A program made the position numbers and the translations under genes. The notes beneath the pieces were generated by a model, which was given only the letters and a program-made list of their open reading frames with translations, ran no database searches and had not been told where the DNA came from. Positions 1 through 7,583 of a stretch of 64,000 bases of DNA are shown one piece after another. Origin of the DNA: Acinetobacter haemolyticus CIP 64.3 = MTCC 9819 (GTDB lineage: Bacteria; Pseudomonadota; Gammaproteobacteria; Pseudomonadales; Moraxellaceae); NCBI RefSeq assembly GCF_000369065.1, contig NZ_KB849801.1:116637-180636 (forward strand), read 5' to 3'. How positions within the stretch are numbered: position 1 is the first letter of the stretch; each line of letters opens with the position of its first letter.

Positions 1-654
1 CGCTGTACAGTTGCTCGATTGATGCAAAAACTAGGTATACAAGGTGTTTGGCGTGGTAAGAATAAACAAACTACCCGTAGCCGAGAGGATCAAAAACGAG
101 CAGATGACTTGGTGAAACGCAATTTTAGTGCTGATCATCCTGACCAGCTATGGGTCGCTGACTTCACGTATATTCAAACAAATTCAGGCTGGGTTTATAC
201 TGCATTTATTATTGATGTCTTCTCACGAGCAATTGTTGGATGGAAAGTATCGACACGGATGAATACAGATATGGTGCTCGATGCACTTGAGCAAGCGTTA
301 CATGCTCGAGACATGCCAAAGAATGTGATTCACCATAGTGACAGAGGGGTTCAATATCTTTCCATTCGCTATACCAATCGTTTAGAAGCAGCAAATTTAC
401 GAGCATCAGTCGGTACGACCGGTGATTCATACGATAATGCTTTGGCTGAAACAGTGAATGGCTTATACAAAACAGAGGTGATTGAATATTTAAAAGCAGA
501 TTGGCAAGGTTTAGCGGATGTACAACTTGCGACATTAAATTGGGTAGATTGGTTCAATAAAGAGCGTGTACATAGTGCACTAGGTTATGTGCCACCTTTT
601 GATTTTGAAGCAATGTACTATGATAAAATTAATCCGTTAGGTCAGGTGGCCTAA
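1..654 (+). CDS. IS3-family transposase (OrfB, DDE integrase core), 5' end outside window
   Basis: Catalytic subunit of an IS3-type transposase; it cuts and joins the element's ends. The reading frame is open from base 1, so the N-terminus lies outside the window. The rve/DDE core is complete: Asp codon at 160 in a WVADFTY context, Asp at 340 in HHSDRG, Glu at 448 in ALAETVNG. That gives 35 residues between the second Asp and the Glu, the classic IS3 spacing. The C-terminal NxxRxHSALGY-type motif is present (NKERVHSALGY), and the stop lies 38 bp before the inverted repeat end. In this family OrfB is normally made as an OrfA-OrfB frameshift product; OrfA would lie upstream of the window. The frame shows no damage, so the element may be active. 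The exact IS name needs a database comparison. Confidence 0.95.
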   Translation, partial: RCTVARLMQKLGIQGVWRGKNKQTTRSREDQKRADDLVKRNFSADHPDQLWVADFTYIQTNSGWVYTAFIIDVFSRAIVGWKVSTRMNTDMVLDALEQALHARDMPKNVIHHSDRGVQYLSIRYTNRLEAANLRASVGTTGDSYDNALAETVNGLYKTEVIEYLKADWQGLADVQLATLNWVDWFNKERVHSALGYVPPFDFEAMYYDKINPLGQVA

Positions 655-666
655 CTTAAATAAAAA

Positions 667-692
667 GTCTCCGACAAACCCGGTACGGTTCA
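667..692 (+). repeat. Right terminal inverted repeat of the IS3-family element
   Basis: Directly after the transposase stop the sequence runs gtctccgacaaacccggtac and ends in ...ggttca. Read inward, the end is TGAACCGTACC..., the TG...CA terminus typical of IS3-family inverted repeats. The element therefore ends near base 692. The left end and the target duplication are outside the window, so the duplication cannot be confirmed. Confidence 0.75.
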
Positions 693-1031
693 ATCTTACA
701 AGATTATTTTGAAATTAAAATTCATGTGATCTATGCGGATAAACAGCGATCAGTTGTAAATGATGATTTGATTAATACTCGGAAATTATTGTTTAAACCC
801 AAAGATGAGTTTCATCGAAATCTTTGTGTATTGTTTTCTCAATTAAATACGCCGCTGATTGCTCAGACTGGTCAATTTAGCCAGCAGCAAGCAATGCATC
901 TCATTGAGGATATGTTTTATTCGGAACATATCTTTGAAAAATTATCAGTTTATGGCGAATACATGCAAACACGTATTCAAAATGGTGCCAACTTTAAAGT
1001 TTTATCTACAAATGAGTTGTCACATCGTTGA
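693..1031 (+). pseudogene. 3' remnant of a gene interrupted by the IS element, function unknown
   Basis: From the end of the inverted repeat the frame is open without a stop (about 112 codons, starting around ILQDYFEIKIHV) down to TGA at 1029-1031. The first Met-like start, a GTG at 726, has no convincing ribosome binding site, and the coding frame continues upstream of it to the IS end. I read this as the C-terminal part of a longer gene cut by the IS. The visible protein is hydrophilic and ends NELSHR; I do not recognise the family. The next gene (1059) follows at 27 bp and may have shared its promoter. The missing 5' half should lie to the left of the IS, or be lost. Confidence 0.65.
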
Positions 1032-1058
1032 GTTTAGGATTTAAAGAGGAGAGATTAT

Positions 1059-1217
1059 ATGTCTCAAGCACAATCAAAATTTCCGTATCTTACTGTTGGA
1101 ATTAGTATTTTTCTAGGTTGCTTATTCCTACTGTTCTTCTTTTTAGCAGTAAGCCATCAACCTGATTATATGCCTTCACAGCAGCAAAAAAATGTTGAAG
1201 TTCAACAGTTAAAATAA
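1059..1217 (+). CDS. Small single-pass membrane protein (52 aa), unknown
   Basis: A 52-residue protein with one hydrophobic helix at about residues 10-31 (LTVGISIFLGCLFLLFFFLA) and a polar Gln-rich tail ending VEVQQLK. The start at 1059 is supported by a strong Shine-Dalgarno sequence, aaagaggaga, 5-14 bp upstream. It lies 27 bp after the interrupted gene and 88 bp before the molybdopterin oxidoreductase gene on the same strand, so co-transcription with the latter is plausible. I know of no function. It could be a small membrane partner of the oxidoreductase or of the interrupted gene product, but that is inference from position alone. Confidence 0.65.
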   Translation: MSQAQSKFPYLTVGISIFLGCLFLLFFFLAVSHQPDYMPSQQQKNVEVQQLK

Positions 1218-1305
1218 TCAGACAAAACTTGAATAGTCAAGCAAGCTGCTTTCATGTTAATTCTACTTGTGTAGAAATGACAAAAGCTCACATGAGGGCA
1301 GCTAG

Positions 1306-3714
1306 ATGGATAATTCAGAACAAACCATTCATAAGCAAGAAAATAATGGCTTTGCCAGAATTGAGCCGTATAACCAACCTGCGGGTGGTTGGGGAGCATT
1401 GCTCAGTGTTGCCCGTAACCTCAAAAGGCAAGATATTCTAAAGAAAGGTTCAATCACACTACTCAACATTAATCAACCAACGGGGTTTGATTGTCCGGGT
1501 TGTGCATGGCCTGAAAAAAAAGATGCACATGCATTTAATTTTTGCGAAAACGGTGCCAAAGCAGTTGCTTTTGAAGCAACCAGTAAAACAGTAACACCTG
1601 AGTTTTTTGCAGAGCATACGGTCAGTTGGTTGGCAGAGCAGAGTGATTTCTATCTAGAAGATCTTGGGCGTTTAACTGATCCGATGCGCTACGATCCTAG
1701 CTCAGATAAATATGTCCCAATTTCTTGGGATGAAGCTTTCCAGCTCATCGCCAAACATTTACAAGCTTTAGATCACCCAGACCAAGCCGCATTTTATACC
1801 TCTGGTCGTGCCAGTAACGAAGCCGCTTTTTTGTACCAACTTTTTGTAAGAAGTTTTGGAACCAATAATTTTCCTGATTGTTCCAATATGTGCCATGAGA
1901 CGACGAGCGTTGGTTTAAAAGATTCAATTGGTTTGGGAAAAGGTACGGTTATCTTAGATGACTTTGATCAAGCAGATGCGATCTTTAGTTTTGGTCATAA
2001 TCCGGGCACCAATCATCCACGAATGTTGGCAACACTGAGAGAGGTTTCAAAGCGTGGCGGCAATATTATTGCCATTAATCCCATCAAAGAACGTGGCTTG
2101 GAACGTTTTCAAGATCCTCAAGCACCGTTGGAAATGATGACCAATGGGAGTACGCCGATCAGTCGTTATTATTTCCAGCCCAAAATTGGGGGAGATTATG
2201 CACTACTATTTGGGGTGCTCAAGCATTTATCTGAATGGGACAAAAAGGCGATAGCGCAAGCAAAACCGAGTGTATTTGATCGTAGTTTTATTGCGATGAA
2301 TACGATTGGTTTTGATGAAATGTTAGCTGAAGTTGATCGCACGGATTGGGAACAAATCCATAAATATACAGGGCTTTCACCTGAGCATTTAGAATCGATT
2401 GCAAAAATGTATTTAGATGCTAAAACCGCAATTTTCTGTTGGGGCATGGGCATCACTCAACATCGTCATGGGACTGCCAATATTCATATGCTTGCTAACT
2501 TAATGTTGGCTAGAGGGCATATTGGTCGCCCGGGCTCAGGTTTATGTCCTGTACGTGGTCACAGCAATGTACAAGGTGATCGCACGATGGGTATTAATGA
2601 AAATCCAAGCGATAAGTTGTTAGATAGCATTGACCGTGTGTTTGGGATCACATCTCCTCGTAAACATGGCTTTGGTGTGGTCGATACCATTAAAGCGATG
2701 TACGAAAATGAAGTAAAAGTCTTTATTGCTTTGGGTGGAAACTTTGCAGTTGCTACACCTGATACGCCTTATACCCAAGAGGCATTACGCCGTTGTAACT
2801 TAACGGTCAATATCACGACCAAGTTGAATCGTAGTCATCTGGTTTGTGGTAAAGAGGCTTTGATGCTGCCGTGTTTAGGGCGTACCGAAGTTGATATGCA
2901 AGTGCATGGTCCACAAGCAATCTCCGTCGAAGATTCTATGAGTAATGTCCATTTATCCGCAGGACGCAATCCACCAATCTCAGACAATATTTTGTCTGAA
3001 CCTGACATTGTGGCGCGTATGGCAGCAGCCACTTTGCCTGACAGCCAAGTCAAATGGCGTTGGTATATCGAGAGTTATGATCGTATTCGTGATTCTATTG
3101 CTGATGTTTTTGATGAGTTCCATGACTTTAATCAGCGGGTTTACCAACCAGGTGGTTTTCACTTGGAGCATCCTGCCAATCAACATGTTTGGAATACACC
3201 AAGTGGTAAAGCCCAATTCTTGATTACGCCTTTGGCAGAAGTTTATGAAGATGCTGAGAATCAATATGCGGCGGCTTATAGCGAACAACAGGTTTATACC
3301 TTAATGACCACACGCTCGCATGATCAATACAATACGACTTTATATGGATTAGATGACCGTTATCGGGGTGTCTATGGACAACGTCGTGTGTTGTTTATGA
3401 ATCAAGCAGATATAGATACGGCAGGTTTTGAAGCTGATCAATGGGTTGATATTGAAAGTGTATTCTCTGATGGGGTTAAGCGGATTGTGCATAGTTTCCG
3501 TATCGTACCCTATAACATTCCCCAAGGTAGCTTAGCGGCATACTATCCAGAAACCAATCCGTTAGTTGCATTAGGTAGCCACGATAAATACGCCAAGATT
3601 CCTGCATCAAAGAGTATTCCTGTCATTCTTCATGCTGGGCAAGCACCTGAACATTTTAATTTGGCAGTTGAAGTTGATCCAGAACACGCAAATCAACGGG
3701 TCAGTGGCGTATAA
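1306..3714 (+). CDS. FdhF/YdeP-family molybdopterin oxidoreductase
   Basis: A large cytoplasmic molybdopterin-guanine-dinucleotide enzyme of the YdeP branch of the formate-dehydrogenase-like family, 802 residues, near the usual length of about 760-800. The N-terminus has the YdeP hallmark FDCPGCAWPEK (about residues 60-70), giving Cys ligands with a later Cys in FNFCENG. The probable Mo ligand Cys is in SNMCHETTS (about residue 196), where true FdhF has selenocysteine. The central MGD-binding part has GHNPGTNHPR and the C-terminal molydopterin-dinucleotide domain contains TTRSHDQYNTT. ATG at 1306 has gaggg 8 bp upstream. The fdhD gene follows 48 bp later, consistent with a need for sulfuration of the cofactor. 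The physiological substrate of YdeP enzymes is not settled; E. coli YdeP is linked to acid resistance. Formate activity should not be assumed. Confidence 0.93.
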   Translation: MDNSEQTIHKQENNGFARIEPYNQPAGGWGALLSVARNLKRQDILKKGSITLLNINQPTGFDCPGCAWPEKKDAHAFNFCENGAKAVAFEATSKTVTPEFFAEHTVSWLAEQSDFYLEDLGRLTDPMRYDPSSDKYVPISWDEAFQLIAKHLQALDHPDQAAFYTSGRASNEAAFLYQLFVRSFGTNNFPDCSNMCHETTSVGLKDSIGLGKGTVILDDFDQADAIFSFGHNPGTNHPRMLATLREVSKRGGNIIAINPIKERGLERFQDPQAPLEMMTNGSTPISRYYFQPKIGGDYALLFGVLKHLSEWDKKAIAQAKPSVFDRSFIAMNTIGFDEMLAEVDRTDWEQIHKYTGLSPEHLESIAKMYLDAKTAIFCWGMGITQHRHGTANIHMLANLMLARGHIGRPGSGLCPVRGHSNVQGDRTMGINENPSDKLLDSIDRVFGITSPRKHGFGVVDTIKAMYENEVKVFIALGGNFAVATPDTPYTQEALRRCNLTVNITTKLNRSHLVCGKEALMLPCLGRTEVDMQVHGPQAISVEDSMSNVHLSAGRNPPISDNILSEPDIVARMAAATLPDSQVKWRWYIESYDRIRDSIADVFDEFHDFNQRVYQPGGFHLEHPANQHVWNTPSGKAQFLITPLAEVYEDAENQYAAAYSEQQVYTLMTTRSHDQYNTTLYGLDDRYRGVYGQRRVLFMNQADIDTAGFEADQWVDIESVFSDGVKRIVHSFRIVPYNIPQGSLAAYYPETNPLVALGSHDKYAKIPASKSIPVILHAGQAPEHFNLAVEVDPEHANQRVSGV

Positions 3715-3762
3715 CGTATTCGATTTTTAATATTCGAGTGAGAAATATCAAAGAGGTTATAG

Positions 3763-4554
3763 GTGGATACCAAAATACGCGGCTATGAAACGGTGCAAGT
3801 ACACCGTTTCCATCAGGATTTGTCTGAAAATGAAATGGATTATATCGTTCAGGAATATCCGATTGCATTGATATATAACGGCATTTCTCATGCAGTTATG
3901 ATGGCAACGCCGTCCGATATTGAGGTATTCGCCAAAGGCTTTAGCTTATCTGAAGGAATTGTGCAGAGTCTCAATGAATTATATTCGATTGAAATTAGTC
4001 AAAATGAACTGGGTGTGCAAGTCGAGATGACAATTGCATCGCGTGCATTTATGGCCCTCAAACAACATCGACGGATGATGGTTGGGCGAACAGGTTGTGG
4101 TTTATGCGGGATTGAGAGTTTAAAGCAACTCTATTCCGAGCTGCCATTGGTGAGCAGTCATGTTCCGTCCTCTTGGCTTAATCAAATTCCAAGTGCAATT
4201 GCTCAACTCAAAGCTAAACAAAAAATAAGTGAATTAACAGGTGGTGCACATGCCGCTGCTTGGGTGGTCAAAGGTCAGATCATTGCTTTGTTTGAAGATG
4301 TTGGGCGACACAATGCCTTAGATAAATTATTGGGTTATTTGGCTGAACAAAAGTTAAATGTTGCGGATGGTTTTGTGGTCATGACCAGTCGTGCCAGTTA
4401 TGAGCTGATTCGCAAATGTGCGCAATTCAACATTGCTTTATTGGCAACGATTTCGGCACCGACTAGCATGGCAATCGAAATGGCAAAAAAATTGAACCTA
4501 ACCTTAGCAAGTTTTTGTCGTGGAGATAGCTTCGTCGTTTATACGCAGGAATAG
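3763..4554 (+). CDS. fdhD: Formate dehydrogenase accessory sulfurtransferase FdhD
   Basis: FdhD moves sulfur from the cysteine desulfurase IscS to the molybdenum cofactor of formate-dehydrogenase-type enzymes. This copy is 263 residues, normal for the family, and has the conserved loop GRTGCGLCGIE with Cys112 and Cys115, matching the catalytic pair of the E. coli protein. Further family motifs are GGAHAAAW and FEDVGRHNALDKL. The start is GTG at 3763 with aagaggtt 4-11 bp upstream. It lies directly after the YdeP-type oxidoreductase on the same strand, and that enzyme is its obvious client. Confidence 0.95.
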   Translation: MDTKIRGYETVQVHRFHQDLSENEMDYIVQEYPIALIYNGISHAVMMATPSDIEVFAKGFSLSEGIVQSLNELYSIEISQNELGVQVEMTIASRAFMALKQHRRMMVGRTGCGLCGIESLKQLYSELPLVSSHVPSSWLNQIPSAIAQLKAKQKISELTGGAHAAAWVVKGQIIALFEDVGRHNALDKLLGYLAEQKLNVADGFVVMTSRASYELIRKCAQFNIALLATISAPTSMAIEMAKKLNLTLASFCRGDSFVVYTQE

Positions 4555-4635
4555 TAAAAATTTGTGTTTCTGTTGCTAAGTGATTCATCGATTTGTGTAG
4601 GATATACGCATTAACTTTTTTTATTCCTAAAAATT

Positions 4636-5577
4636 ATGAATATACCGCTTAGACCACAGCCTGTGATTAATAATCTTTCAGGTGAAAATGCCTTATTTAT
4701 CGTTCTAGGTATCAATGCTCAACCTGATTATTCTGGGGTGATTGATTTTCTCGCAAACTTTTCTGCTTTGGTTCGGAGTCTCAATCATCGATTTCCACAG
4801 AGTAATTTTAGTGCTTCTGTTGGGATTGGTTCAAATGCCTGGGACTTATTATTTCCACAGTTAAATAAACCGAAAGAGCTAACCCCATTTCAGGAAATAA
4901 AGGGAATAAAACATACTGCGGTAGCGACGGCAGGAGATTTATTTTTCCATATCCGAGCGGATCAGGTGGCGATCTGCTATGAACTTGCTGCGATTCTCCA
5001 TGAACAACTTAAACAAGATACCTATCCCATCAGTGAAACCAAAGGTTTCAGATATTTTGATGGCCGTGCCATTTTAGGCTTTGTGGACGGTACTGAAAAT
5101 CCTGAACATGAAATTACCAAAGAAATCGCCTATGTAGGTGCAGAAGATGCTGAGTTCCTTGGTGGTAGTTATGTATTCATTCAAAAATATTTACATAACA
5201 TGGAAATGTGGAAAGGGCTAAGCACCGAAGAACAAGAAAAAGTGATTGGCAGAAAGAAATATGATGATGTTGAATTAGGTGATGATGTTAAGCCACAAAA
5301 TGCACATAATGTGGTGAGTAAAGCACACGATGCTGATGGCAATGAATTGAAAATTCTCAGAGCTAATATGCCATTTTCAAACCCAACTGAAGGAGAGTAC
5401 GGCACTTTCTTTATTGGGTATTCACGCTCATTCAATATCACCAAAACGATGTTAGAAAATATGTTTCTTGGCAAAGAAAATGGTCATGTAGATCGGTTAT
5501 TAGATTTCAGTACACCTGTTTCTGGGAGCTTATTCTTTGTACCGACCTTTGACTTCCTCGAAGATTTAGGCGAGTAA
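4636..5577 (+). CDS. DyP-type heme peroxidase (YfeX-like)
   Basis: Dye-decolorizing-type peroxidase, a heme enzyme that reduces hydrogen peroxide. The protein is 313 residues, the size of the short YfeX/class B group, without a Tat or Sec signal peptide, so it should be cytoplasmic. The distal heme motif GxxDG is present as GFVDG (148-152) with the catalytic Asp151, followed by TENP. A late FIGYSRSF segment fits the family's conserved Arg region, and the C-terminus ends in FVPTFDFLEDLGE. I see no obvious encapsulin-targeting tail. ATG at 4636 has only a weak ribosome binding site. It sits alone between fdhD and a convergent thioesterase gene, with a shared terminator hairpin downstream. Confidence 0.93.
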   Translation: MNIPLRPQPVINNLSGENALFIVLGINAQPDYSGVIDFLANFSALVRSLNHRFPQSNFSASVGIGSNAWDLLFPQLNKPKELTPFQEIKGIKHTAVATAGDLFFHIRADQVAICYELAAILHEQLKQDTYPISETKGFRYFDGRAILGFVDGTENPEHEITKEIAYVGAEDAEFLGGSYVFIQKYLHNMEMWKGLSTEEQEKVIGRKKYDDVELGDDVKPQNAHNVVSKAHDADGNELKILRANMPFSNPTEGEYGTFFIGYSRSFNITKTMLENMFLGKENGHVDRLLDFSTPVSGSLFFVPTFDFLEDLGE

Positions 5578-5583
5578 GTTTAA

Positions 5584-5615
5584 TTCGCTGAAATGAATCA
5601 GTTTATTTCAGCGAA
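5584..5615. terminator. Bidirectional hairpin between convergent peroxidase and thioesterase genes
   Basis: TTCGCTGAAAT (5584-5594) pairs with ATTTCAGCGAA (5605-5615) around a 10-nt loop. It lies in the 43-bp gap between two convergent genes, so it probably ends both transcripts. U-tracts are weak on both sides. Confidence 0.7.
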
Positions 5616-5620
5616 AATGC

Positions 5621-6016
5621 TTATTGGCTAATCAGATATTTTTGTAACTGAGTACGGAATTGATCTGGAATACGATCTGATTTCTGCGCGCTGAAATCGA
5701 AATACACCTGAACAGCTTTACCTCGCGCAACACAGTGATCATTTTGCCAAGCTTCATGTGCGACAATGAATGAAGAATTCCCAATCTGTTTAATCCATGT
5801 TTTGATTTCGATATCAGCACCATAATAAATTTGGGCAACAAAATCGACTTCAACTCGTGCGAGAATCAAAGGTAGGTTTTTGATTTCCATACTTGGGTTG
5901 AATAAACGAAAAACAGGTTCACGTGCGGTTTCAAACCAACCTGTGATTACAGTATTGTTGATATGTCCGAAAGCATCTGTTTCATAAAATCTTGGTGTGA
6001 GCGAAAGTGTAAACAT
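5621..6016 (-). CDS. Acyl-CoA thioesterase, 4-hydroxybenzoyl-CoA thioesterase (hotdog) family
   Basis: Small single-domain hotdog protein of 131 residues that should hydrolyse acyl-CoA thioesters. The N-terminal motif FYETDAFGHINN carries the catalytic Asp14 and the His-x-Asn-Asn signature of the 4HBT/YbgC group; WFETARE follows on the long helix. Length and layout are typical. The substrate cannot be read from the sequence. It is transcribed towards the peroxidase gene and separately from adeC, from which it is isolated by a hairpin. Confidence 0.9.
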   Translation of the reverse strand: MFTLSLTPRFYETDAFGHINNTVITGWFETAREPVFRLFNPSMEIKNLPLILARVEVDFVAQIYYGADIEIKTWIKQIGNSSFIVAHEAWQNDHCVARGKAVQVYFDFSAQKSDRIPDQFRTQLQKYLISQ

Positions 6017-6057
6017 AGATTAACGGTTATTTTCTGATTTAAACTTAAACACTATAA

Positions 6058-6082
6058 GGGCTGAGTCTTTAAAAATCAGCCC
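6058..6082 (-). terminator. Hairpin after adeC
   Basis: GGGCTGA (6058-6064) pairs with TCAGCCC (6076-6082) around an 11-nt loop, 20-44 bp past the adeC stop codon. On the minus strand the downstream sequence is TTATAGTGTTT, a poor U-tract, so termination may be partial. Confidence 0.55.
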
Positions 6083-6101
6083 GAATAACAGACTTAAGCG
6101 T

Positions 6102-7505
6102 TTACGAATGTCGAGATAATCCACCTCCTAAAGCCTTATAGAGTTCGATCTGATTATTCAATTTAGTTTGTTCAAGTATCAATAAGCCTTGTTGAGCTGC
6201 ATAAGCTGAACGTTGTGCATCCAATACGGTCAGATAACTATCAATACCAGCTCTAAAACGAGCACTAGATAGCTTATAAGTCGTATCTGTTGCCGAGACT
6301 AAGCGGCGTTGAGCATCAAGACGTTCATCAATATGTGCATGGGCAGCAAGAGCATCATTCACCTCACGAAAAGCAGCTTGAATTGATTTTTCATATTCAG
6401 AGAGTGCTATCTTTTGGTCTGTTTCTGAGATTTTAACATTCGCCTTTCGAGTGCCCCAGTCAAAAATAGGGAGGTCTATACTTGGGCCGATTGACCAAGA
6501 GAAACCACCAGACTTAAATAAATCATTCAGTTCAGTTGAAGCATATCCAGCAGAACCAGTTAGGCTAATAGTCGGAAACATTCGTGCTTTTGCTGCACCA
6601 ATATTTGCACCTGCAGCACGCAGTTGATATTCGGCAGCTTTTAAATCTGGACGATTATTCAATAAGTCACTACTTAAACCCGTTGCAAAGGTCTTTTCTT
6701 GAGTGATATTGGAGATCGCTTGGTGAGGCAGTAAGTCCTGTGGAATGGTTTGCCCAGCCAATAGATTCAATAAATTCTGTGCTTGCAAGACTTGGGTTTT
6801 ATAATTTGCCACATCATTACGAGCAGTCTCTACAGAGATTTGTGCTTGTCGTAATGGTACTTCACTATCAATCCCAACGTGGAAGCGCTTTTTATTCAGC
6901 TCGTATGAATCAATTTGAGCTTTTAAGGTTTGTTCAGCTAGGCTGAGATTCTCTTTCGCAAATGCATAATTTAACCATGCTTGTGTGATTTGACTCACGA
7001 GGCTAATTTGTGTGGCGTCGCGTGCGCTTTGCGTGGCTAAGTATTGATTTAAAGCGGTATCTTTGAGACTTTTCACTCGTCCCCAAAAATCCAATTCATA
7101 GGCTGTTACACCTAAACCAACTTGAAAGGTCGAGTAGGGATTATTGGGATTTATCGAGGGATTTACTTGTCGTACTGCGCTGCCTGTGGCTCCTATCATT
7201 GGTCGTTGGTCATTTCGAGTGATTTGGTACTGTTGCTGAGCACGTTGAATATTGAGCGTTGCAGTGCGCAAATCTCGATTGTTCTCTAAACTGATCTCAA
7301 TGACTTGCAATAAACGAGGATCAGAAAAAAAATCTTTATAACCTTGTTCTGCAATTGAGGTTCCACCATTAGCATGACTAAAGCTTTGCGGAATATCAGA
7401 GCGAATGACTGGTGAAGGGGCTTGCATACTGACACAAGCAGTCAGGGCGATAGTAAGGGTAGAGAGGACGATTCCACGTGATAAAAGTACAGTCGATCTA
7501 GACAT
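6102..7505 (-). CDS. adeC: AdeC outer-membrane efflux lipoprotein (OprM/TolC family)
   Basis: Outer-membrane channel of the AdeABC multidrug efflux pump. I place the start at ATG 7505 (MSRSTVLLSRG...): the longer frame begins with TTG and would bury the ggag ribosome binding site, which lies 6 bp before this ATG. This gives 467 residues. The signal peptide ends in the lipobox LTAC, so the protein should be lipid-anchored. Two OEP repeats follow with the characteristic LPIFDWGTRKANV and FREVNDALAAHA segments and the C-terminal TVLDAQRSAYAAQQGLL. It matches A. baumannii AdeC as I remember it. The gene is last in adeABC, separated from adeB by 78 bp holding a strong hairpin. Confidence 0.93.
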   Translation of the reverse strand: MSRSTVLLSRGIVLSTLTIALTACVSMQAPSPVIRSDIPQSFSHANGGTSIAEQGYKDFFSDPRLLQVIEISLENNRDLRTATLNIQRAQQQYQITRNDQRPMIGATGSAVRQVNPSINPNNPYSTFQVGLGVTAYELDFWGRVKSLKDTALNQYLATQSARDATQISLVSQITQAWLNYAFAKENLSLAEQTLKAQIDSYELNKKRFHVGIDSEVPLRQAQISVETARNDVANYKTQVLQAQNLLNLLAGQTIPQDLLPHQAISNITQEKTFATGLSSDLLNNRPDLKAAEYQLRAAGANIGAAKARMFPTISLTGSAGYASTELNDLFKSGGFSWSIGPSIDLPIFDWGTRKANVKISETDQKIALSEYEKSIQAAFREVNDALAAHAHIDERLDAQRRLVSATDTTYKLSSARFRAGIDSYLTVLDAQRSAYAAQQGLLILEQTKLNNQIELYKALGGGLSRHS

Positions 7506-7547
7506 GGTACGCTCCAAATAGAAATGAATATGGTTTAGGCCTGCTGT

Positions 7548-7575
7548 ATCAGAGGAAAGGTGACTTTCCTCTGAT
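7548..7575. terminator. Perfect 12-bp hairpin in the adeB-adeC gap
   Basis: ATCAGAGGAAAG (7548-7559) and CTTTCCTCTGAT (7564-7575) form a perfect stem with a GTGA loop. On the minus strand, the direction of adeBC transcription, the stem is followed by ACAGCAGG, so a classic U-tract is absent. On the plus strand TTTTTC follows. It may slow polymerase, protect the adeAB message or reduce adeC expression. Confidence 0.6.
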
Positions 7576-7583
7576 TTTTCAGT

